From: Roseovarius faecimaris
Lineage (GTDB): Bacteria > Pseudomonadota > Alphaproteobacteria > Rhodobacterales > Rhodobacteraceae
Assembly (NCBI RefSeq): GCF_009762325.1
Contig: NZ_CP034348.1
Location: 3,478,501-3,542,500 of the forward strand
DNA length: 64,000 nucleotides
Direction of reading: 5' to 3'
The notes beneath the pieces are model-generated. The model did not search any database, was not told where the DNA came from, and was given only the letters and a program-made list of their open reading frames with translations. Shown in pieces: positions 37,089 to 45,522 of the stretch; positions within the stretch are counted from its first letter, which is position 1, and the number at the start of each line of letters is the position of its first letter. Both the position numbers and the translations under genes were made by a program.

Positions 37089-38793
37089 CATCCGCCACGC
37101 GCAGAGGCGGTGAGCCTTCTTCCTCAAGCACGATATCGAGCCCGACTTCGAGCTTGCGGCGGATGCGGTCGGCATCGACATCGGGCGAGGCGTTTTCCGC
37201 ATCGACGAAGGACAGCGCGCGCTTCCACTGGAATTCGGCCTCGGTGAAGCGGCCCACGGCCCAGAGCACGTCGCCCAGATGATCGTTGATCACCGGGTCC
37301 ACCGGCTCCAGCTCGACCGCGCGTTCCATATGCACCACCGCCTCTTCGTAGCGGCCAAGCCGGTAGAGCACCCAGCCGAGGCTGTCGACGATATAGCCCG
37401 AATTGGGCTGTGCCGCGACGGCCTCTTCGATCATGCCGAGCGCCTCGTCGAGGTTGATCTGCAACTCGACCATGGAATAGCCGAGATAGTTGAGCACCTG
37501 CGGCTGACCCGGGTTCAGTTCCAGCGCGCGGCGGAAATCGGCCTCGGCGGCGTCCCAGTTGTCGAGCCTCTCATGGCTGATCGCGCGGGCGTAGTGGACG
37601 AACCACTGACCCTGGTCGCGGGCGTCGTAAATCTCGATCGCGCGGTCATAGGCGGCGATGGATTTTTCCCAGTTCTCAAGCTGGCGATAAAGATCGCCCG
37701 TCGAGACATGCACAATGGGCAGCTCGGGGTGGCTTTCGGAAAGCTGAGTCAGCACCTCGACCGCCGCATCGGTTTTCTCGGCGCGGCGCAACGATTCGGC
37801 GCGGCCCAGTTCGGCCACATGGAAATTGGGGTGATCGCGCGGCACGCGGGCATAGGCGTCATTGGCCAGCTCGAACCGTTCCAGCGATTCCAGCAGCTCC
37901 GCCGTCATGAGCAGCGCGTCGATATGGTCGGGTTTGAGATACTCGGCGACGCGCGCATAGAGCAGGGTGTAGTCATCGGCGCTTTCGCTCATCAGAGCCT
38001 GCCCGAGGGTAAAGAACACTTCGGCGATGCCGTCCTGCGCGGTGCGTACGCGGGTGAAGGGCAGCGTCTCGCCCGCGGTCAGCCGGTCGCGCAGATCGGC
38101 AATCTCGGGGTCGGGAGACGGACCGAACGTGTCTTCGAGAATGGCCACCGCGTCGTCGCCGCGCTCAAGCTGGCTGAGGATCTCGGCCCAGGCGATGGTG
38201 CCAAGGCGGGTGCGCTGAATGGGCCCGTCGACCTCGCCCGAGAAAATCTTCTCGGCGCTTTCGTAATCGCCCACCGACGCCAGGGCCAACGCCTTGTGAT
38301 AAATCGCAAAGCTGCGCAATCCGCGCTCATTCGCCACCGCGTCGAACTGGGTCAGCGCCTCGTCCATCTGGCCTTCGCCACGGAAGGCCCAGGCCTTGAT
38401 CAGACCATCGGCCAGCATACCGACACCGCGATCTTCCTCGATCCGGGTGAACAGCGCCTGATAGTCCTCGCGCTTGGCCTCGTCCGCCACCAGCGCCATG
38501 AAGGCGACCTGGCTCATCAGCCCGTCCGCTTCGATCTTGCGGGCGATCGGCACGGCGCGGTCGAGATCACCAAGCGACATATGGGCGACCGTGGCGGATT
38601 CGAGGATTTCGGGGTTCGACGGATCCTTGGCCAGCGCCTGGGTGAAATATTGCGCCGCGGCGGCGAAATCATTGTCGTAACGGGCCTGCCGCGCGGCCAG
38701 ATAGGCCCCGATGGCGTCATCCGCCCAGACCGGCGGGGCCGGTGTGCCCAGCAGAATTGCCGTTGCCAAGGAAAGAATGACACCTGTTTTCAC
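37081..38793 (-). CDS. Secreted tetratricopeptide-repeat protein
   Basis: The 570-residue protein from GTG 38793 begins with a signal peptide (KTGVILSLATAILLGTPAPPVWA, cut before DD). The rest is helical TPR repeats, clearest at AAAAQYFTQALAKDPSNPEI, ADFRRALELNPGQPQVLNY and AVVHMERAVELEPVDPVIND. Such proteins are periplasmic or outer-membrane scaffolds in Roseobacter. The upstream TTG at 38874 is less likely, as it would bury the signal peptide. Confidence 0.85.
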   Translation of the reverse strand: MKTGVILSLATAILLGTPAPPVWADDAIGAYLAARQARYDNDFAAAAQYFTQALAKDPSNPEILESATVAHMSLGDLDRAVPIARKIEADGLMSQVAFMALVADEAKREDYQALFTRIEEDRGVGMLADGLIKAWAFRGEGQMDEALTQFDAVANERGLRSFAIYHKALALASVGDYESAEKIFSGEVDGPIQRTRLGTIAWAEILSQLERGDDAVAILEDTFGPSPDPEIADLRDRLTAGETLPFTRVRTAQDGIAEVFFTLGQALMSESADDYTLLYARVAEYLKPDHIDALLMTAELLESLERFELANDAYARVPRDHPNFHVAELGRAESLRRAEKTDAAVEVLTQLSESHPELPIVHVSTGDLYRQLENWEKSIAAYDRAIEIYDARDQGQWFVHYARAISHERLDNWDAAEADFRRALELNPGQPQVLNYLGYSMVELQINLDEALGMIEEAVAAQPNSGYIVDSLGWVLYRLGRYEEAVVHMERAVELEPVDPVINDHLGDVLWAVGRFTEAEFQWKRALSFVDAENASPDVDADRIRRKLEVGLDIVLEEEGSPPLRVADDG

Positions 38794-38863
38794 GCTGATC
38801 TGCCCTGTTGCTTTTGGTTGCCAGCGCAAAGGTAGACTTTGCAGGCGGGAGAGGCAATGCAAA

Positions 38864-38888
38864 GGGCGGCGCAATCGCTGCGCCGCCC
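38864..38888 (-). terminator. Terminator of the ETF-QO gene
   Basis: GGGCGGCGCA (38864-38873) pairs with TGCGCCGCCC (38879-38888); on the minus strand the stem is followed by TTTGC. It starts 22 bases after the ETF-QO stop. Confidence 0.7.
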
Positions 38889-38910
38889 GATCACATAAGC
38901 GAGGAATTGA

Positions 38911-40545
38911 TCACATATTCGGGTAGTTCGGCCCGTCGCCGCCCTGCGGGGTGACCCAGGTGATGTTCTGGCTGGGGTCCTTGATGTCGCAGGTCTTGCA
39001 ATGCACGCAGTTCTGGAAGTTGATCACGAACTTGTCGTCCACCACCTCATAAACCCCGGCCGGGCAATAGCGTTGCGCCGGTTCGGCGAATTTCGGCAGG
39101 TTCACGTCGATCGGCACGCTCGGATCGGTGAGCTGCAGATGCGCGGGCTGGCTTTCCTCGTGGTTGGTCATCGAGAAGCTGACATTGGTGAGCCGGTCAA
39201 AGCTGAGCGTGCCATCGGGTTTCGGGTAGTCGATGGGCTTGTGCTTGGAGGCAGGCTCGGTCGCGGCCGCGTCGGTCTTGCCGTGGCCGATGGTCCCGAA
39301 AAGCGAAAAGCCCAGCGTGTTGGTCCACATATCAAACCCGCCCAGGGTGAGGCTGGCCAGCAGGCCGTGCTTGGACCAGATCGGCTTGACGTTGCGGACC
39401 TTTTTGAGGTCCTTGCCGATAGGGCCGGTGCGCACTTCGTTTTCGTAGTCGTTCAGCTCGTCACTGGCGCGGCCCGCTTCGATGGCCTTATGCGCGGCTT
39501 CGGCTGCGGCCATGCCCGAGAGCATCGCGTTATGGTTGCCCTTGATGCGCGGCACGTTGACCATACCGACCGAACAGCCCAGCAGCGCCACGCCCGGCGC
39601 CACCATCTTGGGCATGGACTGATACCCGCCCTCGGTGATCGCCCGCGCGCCATAGGCCACGCGCTTGCCGCCTTTCAGCAGCTCGGCCACCATCGGGTGA
39701 TGCTTGAAGCGCTGGAATTCCATGTAAGGGAAGAGGTGCGGGTTGCGGTAATTCAGGTGCACAACGAAGCCGACATAGACCTGGTTGTTGTCGAGGTGAT
39801 AGATGAACGACCCGCCGCCCGCATTGCTGCCCAGCGGCCAGCCCATCGTGTGCGTGACCGAGCCTTCGCGGTGCTTGTCGGGGTCGATCTCCCAGATCTC
39901 TTTCATCCCGATGCCGAACTTCTGCGGCTCCTTGCCTTTGCTGAGGTCGTATTTGGCGATCACCTCTTTCGACAGGCTCCCGCGCACGCCTTCGGAGAGG
40001 AACACGTATTTGCCATGCAGCTCCATGCCCGGCTCGTAGGCGGGGCCGGGGGTGCCGTCGGCGTTCTTGCCAAACTCACCGGCCACCACGCCCTTGACCT
40101 CGCCATTCTCGCCATAGACCAGCTCGGAACAGGCCATGCCGGGGAAGATCTCGACGCCCAGTTCCTCGGCCTGCTCGGCCATCCAGCGACAGACATTGCC
40201 CATCGAGACGATGTAATTGCCGTGGTTGTTCATCAGCGGCGGCATGGGGAAGTTGGGGATGCGGATCTGACCGGCCTCGCCCAGCATGTAGAAATTGTCA
40301 TCCTTGACCGGCACGTTGAGCGGCGCGCCCTTTTCCTTCCAGTCGGGGATCAGCTTGTTCAGGCCGCACGGGTCCAGCACGGCACCCGACAGGATATGCG
40401 CGCCCACTTCCGAGCCCTTTTCCAGCACCACCACCTCGCGGCTGGGGTCCAGTTGCTTGAGGCGGATCGCGGCGCTCAGCCCGGCGGGGCCTGCGCCCAC
40501 GATCACCACATCATATTCCATCGCTTCGCGTTCAATCTCGGACAT
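38911..40545 (-). CDS. Electron transfer flavoprotein-ubiquinone oxidoreductase
   Basis: The 544-residue membrane-bound flavoprotein has the FAD dinucleotide motif VVIVGAGPAGLSAAIRL, a GCSVGMVNVPRIKGNHNAMLSG quinone/FAD region and a C-terminal ferredoxin-like 4Fe-4S motif C-V-H-C-K-T-C-D-I-K-D-P. It passes electrons from ETF, fed by fatty- and amino-acid oxidation, to ubiquinone. The gene is monocistronic with its own terminator. Confidence 0.96.
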   Translation of the reverse strand: MSEIEREAMEYDVVIVGAGPAGLSAAIRLKQLDPSREVVVLEKGSEVGAHILSGAVLDPCGLNKLIPDWKEKGAPLNVPVKDDNFYMLGEAGQIRIPNFPMPPLMNNHGNYIVSMGNVCRWMAEQAEELGVEIFPGMACSELVYGENGEVKGVVAGEFGKNADGTPGPAYEPGMELHGKYVFLSEGVRGSLSKEVIAKYDLSKGKEPQKFGIGMKEIWEIDPDKHREGSVTHTMGWPLGSNAGGGSFIYHLDNNQVYVGFVVHLNYRNPHLFPYMEFQRFKHHPMVAELLKGGKRVAYGARAITEGGYQSMPKMVAPGVALLGCSVGMVNVPRIKGNHNAMLSGMAAAEAAHKAIEAGRASDELNDYENEVRTGPIGKDLKKVRNVKPIWSKHGLLASLTLGGFDMWTNTLGFSLFGTIGHGKTDAAATEPASKHKPIDYPKPDGTLSFDRLTNVSFSMTNHEESQPAHLQLTDPSVPIDVNLPKFAEPAQRYCPAGVYEVVDDKFVINFQNCVHCKTCDIKDPSQNITWVTPQGGDGPNYPNM

Positions 40546-40776
40546 CGCTGTGTTCCCCTGGTTGCCTGCGGCAAAATAAGTCCAAAGCTGCTTAGCGCCA
40601 GTGACAGGGCAGGGTCAATCGCGACACGACGTCGAAATGCGGATTTGCGTCAAAAGCCGCCGCGGCGGCGCGCCATTCTCCCCATTGCAGCGCATGTTCC
40701 TTTCGCCTATCTCTTTGTCGGTATGCGCGCCGGTGCGGTGCGCCCCTGACGGCAGACAGATGAGAAAGCCAGCCTC

Positions 40777-41247
40777 ATGGACAAGATCCCGATGACCCGC
40801 GGCGGCCATACCGCCCTGGAAACCGAATTGAAGCAGCTCAAGAGCGAGGAACGCCCGGCCATCATCCGCGCGATTGCCGAAGCGCGCGAGCATGGCGACC
40901 TGTCGGAGAATGCCGAGTATCATTCGGCCAAGGAAAAGCAGAGCTTCATCGAGGGCCGGATCAAGGAGATCGAGGGCATTCTGAGCCTCGCCGAAGTGAT
41001 TGACCCGTCGAAGCTGTCCGGCGCGATCAAATTTGGCGCGACGGTGACGCTGGTGGATGAGGATACCGACGAGGAAAAGACCTATCAGATCGTCGGCGAG
41101 CACGAGGCCAATATCGAGGCCGGGCTGCTGAACATCAAATCGCCTATCGCCCGCGCGCTGATCGGCAAGGAAGAGGGCGATAGCGTCGAAGTGCGCACGC
41201 CTGGTGGCGAACGCTCTTACGAAGTGTTAAAGATCGCCTATATCTGA
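40777..41247 (+). CDS. greA: Transcription elongation factor GreA
   Basis: The 156-residue protein has the N-terminal coiled coil with the acidic tip residues ([20 protein letters not shown] and E that reach the RNA polymerase active site) and the C-terminal FKBP-like domain ending [10 protein letters not shown]. It rescues backtracked RNA polymerase by stimulating transcript cleavage. Confidence 0.97.
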   Translation: MDKIPMTRGGHTALETELKQLKSEERPAIIRAIAEAREHGDLSENAEYHSAKEKQSFIEGRIKEIEGILSLAEVIDPSKLSGAIKFGATVTLVDEDTDEEKTYQIVGEHEANIEAGLLNIKSPIARALIGKEEGDSVEVRTPGGERSYEVLKIAYI

Positions 41248-41260
41248 GCGGGATCCCACG

Positions 41261-42277
41261 ATGCCCAACCGGCGCGACACTCCCCCGAGTTCTCTCGGGG
41301 TCTATGAAAAATCGAAGACACAGCAGCTCTCCACGGTCGAGGTCGTGGCGATTGTCCTGTCGTTCCTGTGGCTGGCGCTCACCGCGATCTTCTTTCTGGT
41401 GCTGGAGCCCGCCGGGGCCTTTGCCGAGGGCGGCGCGCTGCGCTTTGTCACCATCCTGATGGCGGTGTTCCTGCCGGTCGCGATGATCTGGGTGGCGGTG
41501 ATGGCGACCAAATCCTCGCGCGTGATCCGCGAGGAAAGCCAGCGCCTGCAGGCCGCGATCGACGCGATCCGCCAGACCTATCTGACCCAGATCCAGGGCC
41601 AGGCCACCACGCAGGAACCCTCGGTCGCCAAGAAGCTCGATGAAATCGCCGCAGCACAACGCAAGACCGAAACCGTGCTGGCGATGTTCTCCTCCACCCG
41701 GCAGCCCGTCACGCCGCGCCCGGCCACCCCTGCCACAGCGGCGGCGGTGGGCCCGGATGATCAGGTGGCCCTGCCGCTGGGCACCCCCGCCGAGGCGCTG
41801 GAACCGCCGCTTGCCCACGAGGATTTCGTGCGCGCGCTGAACTTCCCCGAAACGGCGGAAGACAAGGAAGGCTTTGCCGCGCTGCGCCGGGCGCTCAAGC
41901 ACAGGCCGACGGCACAGCTTGTCCAGGCCAGCCAGGACGTGCTGACCCTGATGAGCCAGGACGGCATCTATATGGACGATCTGCGCCCTGACATGGCCCG
42001 CCCTGAAATCTGGCGCCGCTTTGCCGCCGGGGAGCGTGGCCGCCAGATCGCCACGCTGGGCGGGGTGCGCGACCGCTCGTCGCTGGCGCTCACCGCCACG
42101 CGGATGCGCTCGGATCCGATCTTCCGCGATGCGGCGCATCACTTTCTGCGCAAGTTCGACCGGATGATCTCGGACTTCGCGGAAACCGCGACCGATGCGG
42201 AAATTTCCGACCTCTCGGACACCCGCACCGCCCGTGCCTTCATGCTGCTGGGGCGTGTGGCGGGGACGTTTGACTGA
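41261..42277 (+). CDS. Hypothetical membrane protein with coiled coil
   Basis: The 338-residue protein has two membrane helices (about 27-50 and 60-82), a charged coiled-coil stretch (REESQRLQAAIDAIRQTY and KKLDEIAAAQRKTETVL), a Pro/Ala-rich linker (about 145-180) and a C-terminal helical domain without Cys. No family is recognised. It starts 13 bases after greA and is probably co-transcribed with it. Confidence 0.8.
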   Translation: MPNRRDTPPSSLGVYEKSKTQQLSTVEVVAIVLSFLWLALTAIFFLVLEPAGAFAEGGALRFVTILMAVFLPVAMIWVAVMATKSSRVIREESQRLQAAIDAIRQTYLTQIQGQATTQEPSVAKKLDEIAAAQRKTETVLAMFSSTRQPVTPRPATPATAAAVGPDDQVALPLGTPAEALEPPLAHEDFVRALNFPETAEDKEGFAALRRALKHRPTAQLVQASQDVLTLMSQDGIYMDDLRPDMARPEIWRRFAAGERGRQIATLGGVRDRSSLALTATRMRSDPIFRDAAHHFLRKFDRMISDFAETATDAEISDLSDTRTARAFMLLGRVAGTFD

Positions 42278-42337
42278 CCTGATCCAAAGGCGTGGCTGCG
42301 CCACAACCGGTTGAATTGCGTTCAGGCCACGCAGGCC

Positions 42338-42387
42338 TTGGGGGCGCTGCCCCCAAACCCCCGGAGTATTTTCGGAACAATGAAGAG
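42338..42387. repeat. Dispersed hairpin plus GAGTATTT arm
   Basis: TTGGGGG-CGCTG-CCCCCAA (42338-42356) forms a seven-pair hairpin, followed by an arm at 42364-42387 that begins GAGTATTTTCGGAACAATGA. The arm matches the left arm of the perfect inverted repeat at 10727 at 19 of 21 positions. The pair lies between the 3' ends of a plus-strand and a minus-strand gene. Confidence 0.65.
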
Positions 42388-42398
42388 GGGCTGCTCAG

Positions 42399-43751
42399 TC
42401 AGCGGCGTTTGAGCTGTTGCAAGAGCTCGACCGAAGGATAGCCCGTCGGCTCTACCCCGATGCTTTGTTGGAAGCCCTTGATCGACTTGACCGTGTTCGG
42501 GCCGATGATCCCGTCGATCTTTTCCAGAGGGTAGCCCTTGCGCTTTAGCCGACGTTGAATTTCCTTGCGTTGCTCGAAGGTGACCGGGGTGTAGCCGCGC
42601 GGCCAGCCGGCCTGGATCGGCGGACCGCCGGCGATACGGTCGCCCAGATGGCCGACGCCGATCGCATAGGCATCGGCATTGTTATAGCGTTTGATCACGT
42701 CGAAATTCTTGAACACCATGAATTTCGCCCCTGCCGCCCCCGCGGGCATGAGGATACGGGCCGAGCCGTAATCCTTTACCGGGCGTCCACGCATATCGGT
42801 CACCCCGCGCGCCGCCCAGTCGGAAGGCATGCGTTTGGAGCCGGTATCCGTGAACCCCTTGGGCACTTTCACTTCCAGCCCCCAGGGCATCCCTTTGACC
42901 CAGCCGAACCGCTTGAGATAGGCTGCGGTGGAGGCCAGTGCATCGGTCGGATCGTTCTTCGACCAGATGTCGCGCCTGCCATCGCCGGTCGCGTCCACAG
43001 CATAGGCAAGATAGGAGGTGGGAATGAATTGCGTGTGCCCCATCGCCCCGGCCCAGGAGCCGGTCATCCGGCGCGGCGCCACATCGCCCGATTGCAGGAT
43101 TTTCAGCGCAGCGATGAGCTGTTTTTCAAAGAACGCACCGCGGCGCCCGTCATAGGCCAGGGTCGCCATCGCCTCGATCACGTTGATATCGCCCATGCGC
43201 GTGCCATAGCGGCTTTCCAGACCCCAGACGGCGGTCACCACCTCTGCCTCGACGCCATAGCGCTGCTCGATCCGGTCAAGCGCGCGCCGGTGCTTGCGCA
43301 GGGCGGCCTTGCCTTCGCTCACCCGGTCGGGTGAGGCGGCGCTGTCGAGATAATCCCAGATGTTGCGCTTGAATTCGGCCTGGTTGCGGTCCTTGTCGAC
43401 CACCTCGGCGTTGTATTGCACCCCGCGAAACGCCTTGTCGAAGGTCGATGCACGGATGCCTGCGGACAGGGCGCGGCCGCGAAAGCCCTTGATCCACTTA
43501 TCGAACCCGGGGTTTTTCGTGGAGGCGAGGATCACCTTGGCGGGGTCGGTCTCCAGATTGGACGGGCGCATGACCGGGCGCAGAGCATTCACCGGCACAT
43601 CAAGCACGACAACCACGTCCTGCGGCGTCAGCGTCCCGGGGCGCAGGTGCGGCCGCAGTGACGTCTCAACCGGCCCGGCCCAGGCCGCCACGGATGACAG
43701 GATACCCGTCACGGCCGCCCCGAGAAGGCCCCTCTGCACGCTTATACGCAT
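42399..43751 (-). CDS. Lytic murein transglycosylase (MltB/SLT_2 type)
   Basis: The 450-residue protein starts at ATG 43751, with AAAAGGAT before it, and opens with a signal peptide (MRISVQRGLLGAAVTGILSS, cut near AWA). The catalytic Glu lies in AVWGLESRYG (about 189), with GAMGHTQFIPTSYLAYAVD completing the SLT_2 fold. A peptidoglycan-binding domain (about 385-450) ends the chain. An upstream ATG at 43778 lacks a ribosome site. It cleaves glycan strands in the periplasm. Confidence 0.92.
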   Translation of the reverse strand: MRISVQRGLLGAAVTGILSSVAAWAGPVETSLRPHLRPGTLTPQDVVVVLDVPVNALRPVMRPSNLETDPAKVILASTKNPGFDKWIKGFRGRALSAGIRASTFDKAFRGVQYNAEVVDKDRNQAEFKRNIWDYLDSAASPDRVSEGKAALRKHRRALDRIEQRYGVEAEVVTAVWGLESRYGTRMGDINVIEAMATLAYDGRRGAFFEKQLIAALKILQSGDVAPRRMTGSWAGAMGHTQFIPTSYLAYAVDATGDGRRDIWSKNDPTDALASTAAYLKRFGWVKGMPWGLEVKVPKGFTDTGSKRMPSDWAARGVTDMRGRPVKDYGSARILMPAGAAGAKFMVFKNFDVIKRYNNADAYAIGVGHLGDRIAGGPPIQAGWPRGYTPVTFEQRKEIQRRLKRKGYPLEKIDGIIGPNTVKSIKGFQQSIGVEPTGYPSVELLQQLKRR

Positions 43752-43994
43752 GGCCTGATCCTTTTTATTCTTTTTCATGCTCGTTGACAGGATGGTAGCG
43801 CGAAGCGGGGCAAATCAAAAGTCAGGACTGCGTGAGGAGCAGCGAATTGCCGAAGCAGCGCGACCGCTGCCGCGTGGCGCGAGACGGCTGGGCCCGCAGG
43901 CGGATGGCGGCATGCCCGCCTGTTGTCCGGAGGATCCGCAAAACAGAACGCCGCTTGACCGGTGTCCCGGCAAGCCAGAGCGGCAAGGCGGTTT

Positions 43995-44702
43995 TCAATG
44001 CGCGGGGTCGGCCGGTGTCATCTCTTCGCGGAGGCGCGCCATATAGTCCCGCAGGAGCGGCACGCGCCGGGGGCGGAACGAGGCGCCGGTCAGTTCCAGA
44101 TGGCGCATCCGGTCAAGCCGGAAGGCACGGAAATCCCGCCGCAGGTGGCACCAGGCCAGAAGGCAATGCGACGCCTGCATGAAAACGATCGAGAGCGGAT
44201 CGACCTCGCGCGTGGTGGCGCGGGCCTCGGCATCGGAGTAATCGAACCGGATGGTGCGCTCGTCCCAGGTGGCCTGACGCAGCGCGCTCACGTCGATGCC
44301 GGGCTCGGGCATCCTTGCATAGCGGCGCGCGGTCAGCACCGCATGTTCCAGCCGGTGCGCCTGGGCCGCGGGCAGGCGGGCGCGCAGCTTGCTGAGCGCG
44401 GTCTGCGCCGCCTTGACCAGCGCCGGGTCGCCCACCTCGCCCACTTCGCGCAGGCCGAGCACCAGCGCCTCCAGCTCATCGGTGTCGAAGCTGAGCGGCG
44501 GCAGGGCGGCATCCTCGATCAGCGTGTAGCCGAACCCCGCCGAGCCGTCGATCACCGCGCCGAGGCTGCGCAGCGTGTCGATATCGCGGTACACGGTGCG
44601 CGGCGACACGCCCAGATCCTGCGCCAGATCGGCGGCGGTGGCCGGAGGCGGCATCAGGCGCAGGGCCTGCATCAGCTGAAAAAGGCGGTGGGTACGGGAC
44701 AT
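43995..44702 (-). CDS. WYL-domain (YafY-type) transcriptional regulator
   Basis: The 235-residue regulator has a DeoR-like helix-turn-helix (ATAADLAQDLGVSPRTVYRDIDTLRSLGA) and a WYL domain (about 135-225; here the motif reads LLAWCHLRRDFRAFRLDRM). WYL domains sense ligands, often nucleic acids or small molecules. It is divergent from the GST-like gene, and direct and inverted repeats lie between them. Confidence 0.9.
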   Translation of the reverse strand: MSRTHRLFQLMQALRLMPPPATAADLAQDLGVSPRTVYRDIDTLRSLGAVIDGSAGFGYTLIEDAALPPLSFDTDELEALVLGLREVGEVGDPALVKAAQTALSKLRARLPAAQAHRLEHAVLTARRYARMPEPGIDVSALRQATWDERTIRFDYSDAEARATTREVDPLSIVFMQASHCLLAWCHLRRDFRAFRLDRMRHLELTGASFRPRRVPLLRDYMARLREEMTPADPAH

Positions 44703-44703
44703 G

Positions 44704-44744
44704 GTGACAGTATGGTGGCACATCCTGCCAGATAGTGACAGTAT
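44704..44744. promoter_or_regulatory. Operator region of the WYL regulator / GST pair
   Basis: GTGACAGTAT occurs twice (44704-44713 and 44735-44744), 31 bases apart, on either side of the inverted repeat TGGCA-CATCC-TGCCA (44716-44730). The repeats begin right at the regulator's start codon, so binding there would repress both divergent genes. Confidence 0.6.
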
Positions 44745-44782
44745 CGAACGCCAGCGCTTGTGCATCAGCGAGGAGAGACGAC

Positions 44783-45484
44783 ATGCTGACCCTGCTCACC
44801 TTCGGACCTAGTTTCGAGATGCCCAGCCACAGCCCGTTTTGCGTCAAGGCAATGGCGCTTTTGCATCTTTCAGGGCAGGACTGGCAGCCGAAATATCTTT
44901 CAGATCCGCGCAAGATGCCGCTGGGCCGTCTGCCTGTTCTGAAGACGGCGGAGGGGCGGCTGATCCCCGACAGCGCGCATATCCAGGCGTATCTGGAGGC
45001 TGAAGGAGCGGCGTTTGACGCGGGTCTGTCCGCGCAGGACAAGGCCCGTTCACATGCGCTGATCAGAATGGTTGAAGGGCATCTTGCGGCCGGGATGGCG
45101 CATGACCGATGGCTGCGCGACGAGTGTTGGCCAGAGGTCCGCGAGGCCTTTTTCAACCGGGTGCCGCGGATGATGCGCGGCCCGGTATCCGGTATGATCC
45201 GGCGCAAGGTGCGCGCGGCGATGATGATCAACGGCATCGCGCAATTCAGCGAAGAAGAGCGGTTGGCGCGGCTGGCGCAGGACCTTGAGACCATAAGCAC
45301 GACACTCGGCACTGGGCCGTTTCTCTTTGGCGAGCGCCCTACGGCCGCCGATGCTGCCATCGCGCCCGTGCTCGATATGATCCGCACCCTGCCCTGTGAC
45401 ACCGGGCTGCGGCGGCTGGTCCGGGGGTCTCCGGCGCTGATGGGCTATATCAAACGGGCGCGCGCCGCGCTTTACCCGATGTGA
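44783..45484 (+). CDS. Glutathione S-transferase family protein
   Basis: The 233-residue protein has a thioredoxin-like N-terminal domain (SHSPFCVKAMALL, with Ser/Cys near the glutathione site; DPRKMPLGRLPVL with the cis-Pro) and a helical C-terminal domain containing the N-capping box in RPTAADAAIAPVLDM. Substrate unknown. GGAGAG precedes the ATG. The divergent WYL regulator is the likely controller. Confidence 0.85.
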   Translation: MLTLLTFGPSFEMPSHSPFCVKAMALLHLSGQDWQPKYLSDPRKMPLGRLPVLKTAEGRLIPDSAHIQAYLEAEGAAFDAGLSAQDKARSHALIRMVEGHLAAGMAHDRWLRDECWPEVREAFFNRVPRMMRGPVSGMIRRKVRAAMMINGIAQFSEEERLARLAQDLETISTTLGTGPFLFGERPTAADAAIAPVLDMIRTLPCDTGLRRLVRGSPALMGYIKRARAALYPM

Positions 45485-45485
45485 C

Positions 45486-45517
45486 GCGAGGCCGGCATGT
45501 CAGGGCCGGATGAGCGG
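45486..45517. repeat. Dispersed 3'-end repeat, right-half copy
   Basis: The stretch beginning GCGAGGCCGGCATGTC and ending CGGATGAGCGG resembles the right arm of the long hairpin at 58515-58583. It lies two bases after the GST stop and between convergent genes. Confidence 0.55.
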
Positions 45518-45522
45518 CCGCC

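Noticed and set aside
37279-38835. A 518-codon plus-strand frame
   Set aside because: Antisense to the TPR gene, whose repeats and signal peptide are convincing.
39001-40749. A 582-codon plus-strand frame
   Set aside because: Antisense to ETF-QO.
43752-43994. A possible small gene between MltB and the WYL regulator
   Set aside because: Open frames exist but lack ribosome sites and any recognisable sequence.
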